This document shows, piece after piece, positions 1 through 12,792 of a stretch of 64,000 nt of DNA; position 1 is the first letter of the stretch, and each line of letters opens with the position of its first letter. The notes under the pieces were generated by a model that was not told where the DNA came from, did no database searches, and saw only the letters and a program-made list of their open reading frames with translations. Where the stretch lies: contig OX457037.1 of assembly GCA_949752735.1 (NCBI GenBank), positions 13,120,432 to 13,184,431 on the forward strand, read 5' to 3'. The DNA comes from Lumbricus terrestris (Eukaryota > Annelida > Clitellata > Crassiclitellata > Lumbricidae). The position numbers and the translations under genes are program-made.

Positions 1-472
1 CAAGTGCGCATCCAAACAAACAAACAAAACAAACAAGCAAAACCTAGTTATGAAGTAACTATTCACTGCATTTGGGCGTGTCGCGTGTTCTGTGAGTTAA
101 TCTCAATGAAATTCAGGTCTAAAGATAAAATTTGGCCAAAACATTATTTTCAAAAATATCAAAGTAATCTATACAATAATTATTATTTGGAATAAATACA
201 ATGGCGTTTAAAAGTTATTAGAATAAATTTGACTGTTTCCGGCGTTTCCCATTCTATATTATTGTCAGCTCGTGGGTGCTTCATAATAATTTTGTCTCGC
301 GATATCTCGCACTCGTTTGGCGTTCCATTTAATTGACCTATTTTTTTATCGGCGATGCTTGACTCTGGAACTTGTTATGAATTATTATTGTTGAAATTTA
401 AGCTTATTTTTTTATTTCTGTGCTTTTATCTTGTTGCTTGTTTTACCTTGGTTCATTTCGAGTGTATTTACG
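1..472. other. upstream region of the SDR gene
   Basis: This AT-rich sequence precedes the proposed start codon at 473. I see no conserved exon, transposon end or tandem array in it. It presumably contains the promoter and 5' untranslated region of the reductase gene, but no convincing TATA box or initiator could be assigned by eye. Confidence 0.4.
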
Positions 473-3400
473 ATGTCAAACTTGGATGACGCTGTGGATG
501 ACGCTGGTAAGAATTACATTTTGATAAGATGGTTGAATGTGCTTTGCAAATAAATAATCATGTGTTTTTTTTATCAGGCTTAGCAGGAGATGATTGTGTT
601 ATTTATCAGCTTATCAGGGCGGTTCAGCCTAACTGTCATCGTCCATCGTATCCTGTTATTTCAGGTATCCAACTCGAAGTTTTTTCTATTCAAGCGCTAA
701 AGTCTGAACGCCTTTATGAATTCCTACTCTCAATCATCTTGATCCTCCCTTCCAATCGCGAATAAGCGGGTGCCCTTGCGATTTGCTTTCAAGTAGCAGT
801 TTAGAATTTATAGTTTGCGTCTTGGATTAAGTTTAAAGTTGACGTTAAAAGCCCAGGCAGCCACAAGAAACTCAGAGCACTGGGTACAGCTTCTGTGCCC
901 CAAAGCACACATTCTACCAGCTACTTTATAGCATAGCTTCTTTGTAACCTGGTCTCCTTTTAATTCATTTCAAGAATTTTTATACCACCCCTTCAAAAAG
1001 CCTTCAGAAACGCTCCCAGCCCAACCACGAACTCTATAATGGACATTATCGACATATGAAAGTGCATGCAAAATATTTGTGTATACTGGTGTTCAACTTG
1101 TATTGCACGCCGTCTGTTCTGTTAATGGTTAGAATTTGCGATTTTTGTTCTTGTGAATTGTTTCAATTGCGCGACTGTACACTGTAGCCGGTTGTGGTTA
1201 TAAAACTTAAGTAATAAAACTATCAAGGAAATTTTTATTATTGTAACTCGCAGGCATCAGCAGGCTCCAATTCTTGCACCTGATATTAAATGTTTTTGCA
1301 ATTCACAGGCAGCTGTTTTACACAGAAATTTTAACCATTCATCTCTTTTTTCATCAGCAATACATTGTCGATGTAAATTAATATTGCCATTGTCTTTATC
1401 TGTAGACCCTCTGAACTATCCACATGACATTTAATCAGCACTGTACCCTTCAAGAGTTCTCTCATCATGCTACAGATGCAGAAAGATCTTAAATAATGAT
1501 AAATACTGGTCGTGTGATGTTATTAATATAACATGACCATTGACCATGACACCCTTTATTTATAAGTTATATAGCTCATTTTTGGCTGTGCATTCTTCTA
1601 ATCATTGCTAACCTTACTGTCACTGCAGAACACTGAACACTGAAGAGATGAAAATTATGTAAAATTATTTCATAATGTAGTGAATGGTATTTATGATCCA
1701 ACTTGTGCATTGATAAATTTTAAGACATGCTATAAGATAAGAATATTCTTTAATTGACCAATTGCTATCCGAATTTTGGTTCACAGACATGGTTAATAAA
1801 TGTACATTATCTAAAGAGTCGATCAAAAGTGTAATATTTTACATAGTCCTAAATCCAATATATATACCGTACCATAAGTATGTTCTTATGATGACCAAAT
1901 ATTTTTATGAGCACTGTACCTTGGTTTACATGACATTAAAATACATGTAATCTTAAATTAGTATGGCACTACTGTACCGTAAGATCCTTGTTAAAAGTGA
2001 ACAATATAATAACAATAGTTTGCTGTCATTGTTTGTACAGTCGTCTTGGTGACAGGAGCATCTGGTTACATTGCCTGCCATTTAGTCCAGCTTCTGCAGA
2101 GCAAGGGCTACAGAGTGCGGGGAACTGTACGAAGTTTGAAGAACGAGAAGAAGGTGAAACCGCTGAGGGAGCTTTGCCCAACTGCTAAGCATCCGCTGGA
2201 GTTGGTTGAGGCAGATCTTACTGATCCAGAATCATGGATGAAGTAGGGATGAGCTGTGATAAACTATGCTAAACTTGCTTCCTTTACTTACTTACTTAAT
2301 TACTTGCTTTATTTACCTAATTAGTTCCTATGCTTACTTAATTACTTGTTATGCGTACTTAATTACCAAATTGCTTGCCATGCTATTTTATTCACTTCAT
2401 CACTTGCTAAGTTGCTATAGTAGTGCTATATGTCCTTCCTATCTTAATTAATAGCTTTGTGTGTAACTTAAGTATAGTTTGTTCATGGTTGATGTTGCAT
2501 TGATGCTGTCATGTGCATTTGGTTGATAATTGCTTAATAAAGCTGGGTCTTAAAATAAAGATAAATATTACTTAGATGATGCTACCTATTGTCCCTTCTA
2601 GGTCCCCTTTGTTGCGAATCACGGAAGATCATTATGTGCACATATTTCTGTTTCGCTTATCAATTGATGGCTTCAATAAGTGACTGATTGATTGATTGAT
2701 TGATTGATGATTAGCATTGCCCTCCTGATTTATCCAGGCATAGGACTGGCACTATTCCTGCTCTTGATGAGGTAATCGCTAGCAACTTAAAAACTGTATT
2801 GGCTTTAATCTTTTAAACTGAGTGACTCGATTGTTTTGGTGGAAAGACACTGCTCTCATATCTTAGGGATTGTTTTAAATTCTGCCAAGTATTTCGCTTA
2901 CCATGTTTGAACAGTGTTTGTAAGTTGTCATATATGGTAATTATGTTTATTTGTGATATAAGCAGAATTAGACTTAGGTGTTTGTTCTCATGTCAATAAG
3001 TTAAATATGCTAAAGCTGCATAGTGTTCAGAACTCTTCGATTAGAGCAATAAATATGTTTTTCTTGGCCAACAAAAAGAAGCACTAGTCAAGAATGGACT
3101 TTAAAATAGTTTTTCTTATGCTGATGTCATAAGAAAATTGTGAAAAAATTTCAGGGCGTTTGGTCCTAAATTTATGCCATTTGTAAATAAAAACATGAAA
3201 ATCATATGGGGGAAATCGCAAATAAAAAATTTAGATCTGTCTCCTCTACCTAATGCAAAAATCGCATTTATTGGTCTTGATGCATCAGATGAAGTAACAT
3301 GGTTTGTAAAACAGTGGGCCAATGGTGCAGTTGAATTAATTAATTAAATGCAAAATATTAGTAATCCATGGTTTTTAGGTAAAAATTCACTTTCCTGCTG

Positions 3401-6400
3401 ATCTGGAAAGCACCAACTATTCCTTTTTCTTAGAGCTCTCAGGTCTCTTGCATGCAAAAGTCATTAATCAATGATGCTCCATAACCATGTCACTGTCAGA
3501 TGAGTATTGAGAATAGCAATCTAAGGCAAGGGTGGAGATGACAGCTGTGCCACCTTGTTCAGTTGATGTGCTTTCAGTGCATTGATTTGATGGCTCGAGT
3601 TAATTGAAAATACATGCTGGGCATAATAACACATAACACATGCATGTCACTTGTACTAATTGTTTCATGGTTCGCTGCATTTGTTTTTATGCTGTTTTTC
3701 TTTGTAAACGTTTTGTACCTGTAGAGCAGTAAGTGGTTGTACTTACGTCCATCACGTAGCCAGTCCATTCCCTGCAGAAGCCCCTAAGCACGAAGATGAG
3801 ATTATTCGACCGGCCGTCGATGGAACGCTTGCTGTTCTCAAGGCCTGCAGTGCTCACCACGTCAAGCGCGTCGTACTCACGAGTTCTGTGGCCGCCATCT
3901 TTGGTTAGCTTTCCATCTCTGTTCACGTGTTTAATGGGAACTCTGTGGGAGAAGTCAATGGAGGGTCATGTTTTATGATTCAGTGTTTGGACCGTGCCGC
4001 ACGCAAAAGGGCTAATAGTTGAAGTCACTGTTTATTACTACTCTGCAATTCTATTATGTTACGTTAAACAGTATGACATGCTGCATTTATAACTTTGCGG
4101 GAAGTAATTAAAAGAAAACCACTTTGCTCTAAGTAAAGTTGTGCACAGACTGTGTGGGCATAAAAAATGTATTCTTGAGTACTTGTTATAGCACCCGTTC
4201 AAGATTTTCACTCAGACGCTCCCGACTACAGCGTGACCACTGAGCCAGAGTTTCACGCCAAAGCGCATGAGCACTTGTGAGTAAAGGACTTGCTCAGGGT
4301 CCCCACACAGATTCGAACCCACTACCTTTCAGCTCCAAGGCGTCGAACATACCCCTACACCTCCGTGCCCCACAAAAAGCTGAAATTGTGTATTGTACTG
4401 TATGTACAATATCCTGTGATTGATTACTAGTGGATAATTTATTAATTAAAATATGGTGATTAATGATCATGGGTGCCTGCCCACTCATAGGGGCATGAGG
4501 GGCACTTGAACCCCCTGGGAAATTGCACCTTATCTAACAACTACTTTTTGATTTTTAGCAGATTTCTTTGCACTATAGCACTAATCATACTCGTGATTAA
4601 TAACAAAGCGAATCCGAGAAATTTACATTCAGAAACTGGTATGAAAAAACTCTTGTTCTAGATTTCATACTTTGCAGTTTTAAAGCTCTTGCCAAAAGGT
4701 TTTAGCTGTGACTATAATTGCGTTTTGCCCTCCTGCAAAAATGTCTGTGGACGCTCCCATGCTCATGATCAATATCTAGTGATTACATGCTCATGATCAA
4801 TAATCTAGTGATTACATGCTCATGATCAATAATCTAGTGATTACATGCTCATGATCAATAATCTAGTGATTACATGCTCATGATCAATAATCTAGTGATT
4901 ACATGCTCATGATCAATAATCTAGTGATTACATGCTCATGATCAATAATCTAGTGATTACATGCTCATGATCAATAATCTAGTGATTACTTGCTCATGAT
5001 CAATAATCTAGTGATTACATGCTCATGATCAATAATCTAGTGATTACATGCTCATGATCAATATCTAGTGATTAATTGTTGCTGTTCCAGGTGACATCTA
5101 TGGAAGAGATGTTCCTGGAAGAGTCTACACGGAAGCTGACTGGACAAATCCACATGCTATTGCGGATGCCTACTTTAAGAGCAAGACGCTAGCGGAAAAG
5201 GCCGCATGGAATTATGTGGAACAGCTGAAAGGTGGATTATGAATACACAATTACACATGAGCTTCACTGTAGCATTCATGACTTAAGTTGAGACTTTCAT
5301 AGACTAAATGGCTTATGTGGCTTACAAGTGAATAGATGTTATTTTTAAACCTTAATTGCAACTTTGTTGCGATGAATATAATTTTTAAGCTTCAGTGTGG
5401 ACTTAGTGAAAAGTTATGTGCCTTAATGTACAGTGTGTAAATCAGACAATTTGTAAAATGGAATTGTTCTGAAAAGTCAGTATTTATGTATTTTATTGTT
5501 AGATTTTCTCTTATGGATTCGTTACTCTTAAGGTGAATGGCTTTGTGAAACATAACAACACATCACTATTTCAGAGTGTTCTCAAACTAATTAGGAAATT
5601 AATTAGTTTAAGTGTTAAGCATAATGTTGTGTTGAGAGAAAGCCAGTAATTAGTCTACACTTTATAAAGTATTTCAGCGTATGTATGTGTGCAGACCAAT
5701 CATGTAATGCTGTTTATTGGCTTTCAAATCTGTCTTTAATTCTCTTGTTTTACGAGAGATGGTACTGTTTAAAATAATTTCACTCGATTAATCTTCAAAA
5801 TTTAATTGCAGTTAATCACTAAATTTGGTATGTTTTATGTAAAGTGTGAAAAAAGTCAAAAATTATTGTCACTGAGTTACTTGCGACCTTCTTTGCACAA
5901 AAAGTTGATGAAGCAGCTATTTAACAATTAATTTCTTGCCATCCTGATTTTTTAGCATTTGCCTCATATGCAAAATGATTGCTTAATTTTTCTCAAAATC
6001 TTCATGTTATCATTGATCGCGATGTTGCTTGCTCCAAACATGGTTGCTTGACATGAAAGTAAGAAAATTTCATTCCAGCATAAATGAACACATAAGTAAG
6101 AAAATTAATCGAATAAACCAGAAACTGGTCAATTATTATTTTAAGCTATTAATCAATTGGTCCTTCATTAAAATCAACCTACAAGAATTTGATTCTAATA
6201 CTAATCATTCTTATTGATATGTTCCTCTAAGCTATTAACACCAGAAATATTTAGCCATGGAGATTCTTTTTGTTCTTCAGATGGTGAACGTTTTGAGTTG
6301 GCTGTCATCAATCCTGTTTTCGTTCTTGGTCCCATTTTAGGCGCTGGCGATGGCACCAGTATGATCGTGAGTTTGGATTAAACTTTAGACCAAGGATAAT

Positions 6401-6675
6401 AGGAGAAACTTGTATCATGTATTCAACAAAATGCTGCATCATCTTCATATAGTTATTCTGTTGGGTAATTTGTAGCAAGTTCACACTAATTTATTTACCA
6501 TTTTAGATTAAATGGATTTATTTTGTACACCAAACATTTCTTATCTGTTGGTTCTTTGCAAAGTGATTTAACCCTCTTACCCCGTATGGGCGCTATAGCG
6601 GCTTGGTGGTCTATGACAAATACCCGTAAGGCCGCTATAGAGGTTTCAACATATAAACCGTATCCCCGTAAGGAC

Positions 6676-6722
<47 letters not shown>

Positions 6723-9700
6723 AAAAATATATATAAATATATATATATATAAGGCCAATATATATATATTATAATATATATATATTATATATATATATAT
6801 TATATATATTATATATAATATAATATATATAATATATATATAATATATATTATATATATAATATATATATACATATTATATATATAATATATATATATAA
6901 TATATATATATAATATGTATATATATAATATATATATATTATATATATTATATTATATATATAATATATACATATTATATATATAATACCCAGTGGTTAT
7001 CTCTACTCCCACATTTATATATAATATATACATAATATATATAATATATATATATATTATATATATTTTATATATTTATATTATATATTATATATATATA
7101 TATATTATATATATTATATATATAATATATATAATATATATATAATATATATATATTATATATATTATGTATATATTATATATACAGGGCCATCGGGTGG
7201 GCGTTCCGCTTGCTGTAGGGCTGTCGGGGTAAGAGGGTTAAAGAAATCCTATTCCTGTATATAATTTAATTTCTAGTGACATTCAGGCATGTATAGATTC
7301 TGCTGTCTGAGGTATTTATGGATCTTCATGTACTTTCAGGCATATACATTCCAGCATAAATGAACACATAAATTAATTAAGTCATTCTATGGATTTATAG
7401 AGCACCTTTTCAATGAGACATACTCAGGAGCTCTCCCAGCACAACCACGGAAAAAGAAACAAGACTGGAGAGATTTATGAAATAAAGTTTAATTAATCAG
7501 ATATAATAAGCGCTGCTTTGAAGAGCATTCCAGATGGATAGCCCTATAAACGAGAAAGCTTGACATTGCCTGGCAGCTAAACAAGCCTGTGGAACTTGTA
7601 GTTGCCCCTTCATAGCAGAGCAGAAGAGCCCGTGAATAAATGTATGTGTAATGGCTGTTTATTTTCATTCATGCATACATTCTGGAGAAGAAAACAGATT
7701 TTGTTGTTGAATTCTAGCTCGTTAAGAGACTGATGGAACACGATTTGCCTCTCATCCCTCGATTCAACTTCAGCATCGCCGACGTTCGTGATGTTGCGCT
7801 CGCACACCTCAGAGCGATGAAAGTTGCAGAAGCAGCTGGTATGCTACATTCTATGGTGTTACATTGCTACATATTTAGTCTGATTCTTCTGTAGCTCTTT
7901 CTGCATCGCATTTCATGTTAGTTAACTGCTATGCTGGTAGTTAGAAAGCGAAATGGTTTCATTTTCTCGGGGTGGAGGTGTGTTTTGCATTACTGTAATG
8001 GCATCCTTGATTTTTGTCCAGAGATTCTTATCTATGCATGTGTATATTGATCGAGCTATAAACTGATGTTCAATTAGCAGTGGTAGCTAATGTTGTCGGC
8101 CTAATTAGATGAGGGCCCATCCATATATTTCATATGCACAAAAATCGTGTTTTCGACTCCCTCCCCTTGTAATTTTGTGGAACTCGCCCCCATGCGTATG
8201 TACAGATAAGCTTCTGTAACCCCGTAGCGTAAGTTAATTTGGTAAAGTCATCTATAAAACATTTATTTTATTGTAGGCTACTATTTATTTCGTTCAACGC
8301 CATATTTGCCAGCTTGTGAGTGACAGCCTAGAGGACTACCCACTGCCCATTGTCTTATGCAGTTTATAAGAATATGACGTTGCTAACACTTCAGACTTGT
8401 TGCTGTTCATCTTTTTCTAAGTTGTCTGCAAATACAGCTCATAGAGAAAGAAATTGTAATACCAGATGCTAGAAACTTTTAAAAACTCATTTTCTCTGTA
8501 GCTGATGATGTGTCTTCTAGGATTTTTCTATTCATAGCTAGAAAAACTCATTGGAGGCCATTTTCTCCACAGTTTTGTGCCTCCCTTGGATATTTCATGG
8601 ATTCTGTAATAGCTAGAAAAACTCACCCGATTTCATTTTGTACATAGTCGATTTTTAGTCTCCATAAGTTTTCTTAAGACTTTTCTAATTCCACGTTTTG
8701 ACTTTCTCACAAGAAGTTCATAACTAGAATGCCTTACACTTATTAACATTTTTTATTACCTACTTGTTGTGTATATTACTATACTTTATTATTACGTCTA
8801 TTGTGTTATATTGCATAACTGTCAATGTCCAATTGTGCATTTGCAAATGGAGTAGGCTAATAAAGGCTATACTTACTTAATAACTGGAAACTCATTTCTA
8901 CTAATTTCCTGACTTTTCGAATATCCTTTGTCAAGTTATTAGGTCATATTTGTTTATAGCTATAGAAATTGTTTTTGCCATAATTTCTGTGACAGGTATT
9001 TTAAATATCACTTGATTTTGTCATTTTTCATGATTTTGCTTTACAGGACACCGACACATAGTTTGCAATGCAGAGAGCATATGGATGCAAGATATGGCCT
9101 TGCTGTTACAGAAGGAATTTAAACCTCTGGGTATTTATCTTTTTCTATTAATTCAGCATTGATTACATTTGTTACTCAATCATTACTCACCGGATTTACA
9201 GTAACTTTACAATAACGGGAAGTAAAATATCTTACTGGCACTGTTTTATAAAGACATCATGGTAATGTTTATATAAGCTTGTGTTTGTGTATATGCAAGG
9301 CTGTCATTGCTGCTTTAGGGGTGTGATTTCAAACTCCTATTACCAGCCTTTCTAGAGATCTTATATAAATATTTTCATCCAGTTTGATTCTCTGTTGTGA
9401 AACATTACAACCGGAATTCTCTGTCACTCACTTTCTAGGGATTATCTCATGCTCAGGACATGGGTCCCTAGCAGTTGGCAATGCATAACTTTCAAACAGT
9501 AAGAGATGTTCATAATTTCTTTGACAAGGTCTCCTGATAATGTTTTGTCTGCAAGATAGTTTTACCGTAGTTCACATGATTACTCTTGCTTGACACAATG
9601 TCGAACTTTTACATCACAGATAAACATTGCAATTGGATTAATGATTTTGCTTAAAGGCGTTTCCTTGAATGGAATATAGCATCCAAGTTTTGCTGCATTT

Positions 9701-11064
9701 TTACCACATCACACAAATATGAAAGCAAGTACATATTTTGCAGCGATAATTATATATCAATCTTTTATTCACCAAATGATGGTAGCACAGTAACAAGACA
9801 AAAGAAGTCAATAAAAAAGAAATTTATGCCGCATTCACAGGACAGTAGACCTGCCTGTATAATGCTAATTACAAAAAATAGTCTCTTTAATACAAAATAT
9901 ATGCTTGCATTGATTATGCACACACAATTATATGTATACCATACATACATAAAATTATCTGCACATAATTTATTCCATAAGCTACAATAATATGCTAGAT
10001 CTTCTTGGTTGACCATTTTCAATTGTTCATTCCCAAACAGTGGTAACACGCCACAGAAATATATACAGAAAATAATAATAAAATAATTTTTTGTTCACTG
10101 TTCAGGTTACAACATTCCGACTGCAAAGTGTCCATACGTTTTTCTCTGGATGACCAGTCACTTTGACAAATCAGTGAAGCTGCTCATGCCAATGTACAAC
10201 AAAGAGCAGCGTCTCGACAACAGTCGTGTGAGTAGATCTTTCTTGTGCATTTATATCACCTCCATTTAATGCAATGATACTTTTGTCAACATTTAAATTG
10301 GCTGGAACTATTTGCAGTGGGTGAAATTTATGCTGATGACATCAGTTACTTTGAATCATAACCCGCTCTGCGACAATGCAGAGCTGTTTCTAGAGCTGTT
10401 CCTTATCTGTGGTTGGTCCAGCAACCTGGATTGGCTTGCCTTGAATATAAATACACCTTCCAAACTGTTCACAGGTTCACCAATGATTGAAGACTACTTT
10501 TTTGCTTGACCTAGGCCGGTAGCACCTCTGGGTAGGAATCCTAAAGGGGTGCTATATAAATATTCTGATCGATTGATTAATATGATGTAGCAAATTCACC
10601 ATCTGGTTGAAGCGACATATCTGGAAATAATTACGAGTGCTCTGATATGAGTATTTAGTCGTAAGTATTAGCCTTCTGCAACTCGCAATATATGGTGCTA
10701 GCTGGAGGCATTGCTGTTGTTACTCGTTGCATAAAGATTTTCTTTTCTAATGGGGGCTTACGCTCTGGAAGCACCTCTCATTAGGTTGTACTTCAGGATA
10801 AAATTTTTGAAATTGTCAGACATGATGAGTAACAATTGACGTGTTGAAGTTTTACTGAAACAGTAAATAGTATGCATCTATATGGCAAAAATCATAAGTT
10901 AATGATAGGATTGAACAGTTGGTGGTCATTTTGTTTTCATTTTACAGTTGATAAAAGTCCTAGGAATCACGCCAATCGATGTTAAGAAGACTATGATAGA
11001 CATGGCCTATGACATGATCGAGAAAGGTTTCATCAAGAAGACGAGCAAGTACCGGAAAAACTAA
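473..11064 (+). CDS. NAD(P)-dependent reductase, dihydroflavonol/cinnamoyl-CoA reductase-like extended SDR, 9 exons
   Basis: Exons are 473-506, 2041-2242, 3725-3903, 5091-5231, 6281-6366, 7718-7838, 9047-9130, 10106-10227 and 10948-11064. All introns are GT-AG and every phase fits, giving 361 aa. The N-terminal Rossmann motif VTGASGYIACHL (residues about 15-26) binds NAD(P). HHVASPF is at about 88-94, the catalytic serine is in LTSSVAA (about 132-133), and the YxxxK pair is Y166/K170 in AYFKSK. The order Ser-Tyr-Lys and the sequence DWTNP upstream of Tyr are typical of the DFR/CCR-like extended SDRs, which reduce aldehydes or ketones with NADPH; yeast Gre2-type enzymes are related. The substrate cannot be told from sequence. 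The start codon gives a short acidic leader before the Rossmann strand. No signal peptide is visible, so it is probably cytosolic. The exon 1 boundary is the least certain part. Confidence 0.9.
2243..3724 (+). other. intron 2 of the SDR gene
   Basis: This is AT-rich intron sequence. It contains a degenerate TTAC/TTAATTAC-rich stretch at about 2278-2370 and a short TGAT run at about 2688-2708. No other gene is seen in it. Intron 1 (507-2040) is likewise without recognisable content, apart from a short fragment at about 976-1030 that resembles the LINE/SINE 3' tail found elsewhere in the window. Confidence 0.5.
4178..4372 (-). mobile_element. tRNA-derived SINE, copy 1 (antisense, SDR intron 3)
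   Basis: On the minus strand this copy begins with a tRNA-like head. It has an A-box-like GGTGTAGGGGTATG and a B-box GGTTCGAATCT, the latter seen as gattcgaaccc around 4310-4320 on the plus strand. The body follows, then a tail matching GAGCGTCTGAGTG...TTGAACGGGTGCTATAAC. Two further copies with the same head, body and tail lie near 14.8 and 45.1 kb, which is the evidence that this is a dispersed family and not a tRNA gene. Confidence 0.8.
4759..5073 (+). repeat. 29-bp minisatellite, about 11 copies, in SDR intron 3
   Basis: The unit catgctcatgatcaataat plus ctagtgatta repeats with nearly no divergence. The first and last units are shortened by the same two bases (aatatctag instead of aataatctag). 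The array stops 17 bases before exon 4, so the final unit lies in the normal branch-point and acceptor region. There are no spacers between units, so this is not a CRISPR array. Confidence 0.95.
6572..7237. mobile_element. piggyBac-type MITE carrying an expanded TA microsatellite
   Basis: Perfect 13-bp terminal inverted repeats, CCCTCTTACCCCG at 6572-6584 and CGGGGTAAGAGGG at 7225-7237, are flanked on both sides by TTAA (6568-6571 and 7238-7241). TTAA target duplication with CCC...GGG ends is the hallmark of the piggyBac superfamily. The 666-bp element has no coding capacity. Its centre, about 6676-7183, is mostly (TA)n, broken by a short unique segment near 6988-7014. It sits in intron 5 of the SDR gene. 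Confidence 0.88.
7391..7446 (-). mobile_element. LINE/SINE 3'-tail fragment
   Basis: The sequence tttatagagcacctttt...caggagctctcccagcac matches, with divergence, the antisense of the CR1/L2-like 3' end (tttataaagcgccccttcaa...gaggcgctcccag) seen at 62.6 kb. Too short to assign to the LINE or the SINE family. Confidence 0.45.
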
Positions 11065-12457
11065 AATTTATTCGTCACCCGAGATTATTGGCTACAAACC
11101 TGCATTTCTACTGGTTCCTCCATATGCAGATGTTTGTTAGCTAGAGTGGTGTGGTTGGTAAATAAGGCTTCATTTTTGCTTTTTTGTAGGGCCTATGTGC
11201 TTTACTGCAAGTCTATCTAAGTGATATTATTATGAGTTTATGTCTGGTTAGTATAAATGCTATTCAAAAGCTGACTAACTACGTCTTTTCCACTCAAGAC
11301 TTAAACTAAAATCTGCAAACTATCGTCTGGTAAGGTTCTACTCCTGCGCTACCTAACACAACCACATCTTATGAAGCACCATGCTGTCTCACCAGTTGAC
11401 TTGCCCTGGATTTTGACCTTCAGTGAAATATACCAAGCATTCATTTTTGGCCCCTTCAACAAAAATGACCTACTTAGTAGTAGTGCTCTCAGCCCAGCCA
11501 CGACTAAAAGAATGACTAAATTGATTTATAAAACAGCGTTTAATAGGTCACAGGTGATATGTGCATTTCTGAATGGAGGTCATTTTGGACAGAGGGCCCT
11601 GTAACGTGGCTCTTCAGACATGATTCATATGGTATATCACTGACTCGTAACCCTGTCTTCCTGACATGGCTTGTATTTATGTGGTGTCGTAAAATTTAAA
11701 AAATTTACGTTATTTTGATTTTTTAGTGCTTCTTCTGTAAAGAAGGTTTCGCTTTGTTATTGTGTCCGTCTTTTTACAATATGTCATGTTTTTTATTGAC
11801 TTCTGTTTTAATATTATTGTCAATGCATCACGCCACCGAATGCAGTTGCATTACAGCTTGTCATGAAAATAATTTTTTTGCATTTAAATCGCTGTACCAA
11901 AGGGCCTATTTATATTGTTGGATTCTGGTAGTGTTCTTGAATTCAAGATGTTGCAAATGATGCTTTGGATGATATTTGTGGATAGATATTGACATGACTG
12001 TTCATTTAAAATAATTATTCTCATCCTTTTCTTGGGTTATTGGCCGTTTTTCTGTAGTCAAAGGTTTTCTGTTCATCAGCCAGGACAAAAATTATATATT
12101 TTTCAGCCAACATTTTTTAAAAACTCTTGCGACAATAATATTGATTTTACCTTTTGAAGACGGTGACAAACATTATGAAAGTGGATGTCATCCTTGATTT
12201 GAATTTAAATTAAGTTATTTTGAACTAAATTTATAAGTTTAGGCTCTTGTTTTGTATTTGTTGTGCTATAGAAATTGAGACTTTCGATTGTGATTGAACT
12301 TTTCATCTGTTACTACTAGTCTGCCTTGCCTTCTTATATTTTGTTCTGTTGATGAAATAATTTGTTAAATGATTTTTTAAATTGGTAGCTTCGATTTTAC
12401 TGTTTTTACAATTATCAGCTGTGGATTTTTGGATACATCATGGTATACAAACAAACC

Positions 12458-12463
12458 AATAAA
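12458..12463 (+). promoter_or_regulatory. candidate poly(A) signal of the SDR gene
   Basis: AATAAA lies about 1.4 kb after the stop codon and before the convergent minus-strand gene. The stretch 11065-12457 would then be 3' untranslated region; it is AT-rich and shows no other feature except a fragment near 11450-11540 resembling the LINE tail. Nearer variant signals are possible. Confidence 0.4.
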
Positions 12464-12792
12464 AGTCATCCTCAGCAAATGAGCTTCACGTTAATAGCCT
12501 ACAGGCACTATTGAGTGAGGAAAAGTCAGTGATGTGATAGAAAAGGTTTGTCTGTCTTCATATAGGCATTTTTTTAAAGGAAACATTGCCGAACAGCGAA
12601 CAATTAATGATGCATTTCCAAGTCCTGTGTAGAAGTTGGCCAGCATCGCCTATTATCGTTCTATAATTTTTGATGATTTGAGTGGTTCTCCGTATTCTTA
12701 AATCTTATTCTGCACCGATTTAATATTCCTTTGGTTGTAACTAGCGTAAGCTTGTTCTGCTACTGGTCTATAATGATCTTCCAACTTCTGAA

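Noticed and set aside
4759..5073. Regular 29-bp repeat resembling a CRISPR array
   Set aside because: Units are directly adjacent with no spacers, and the context is a eukaryotic intron.
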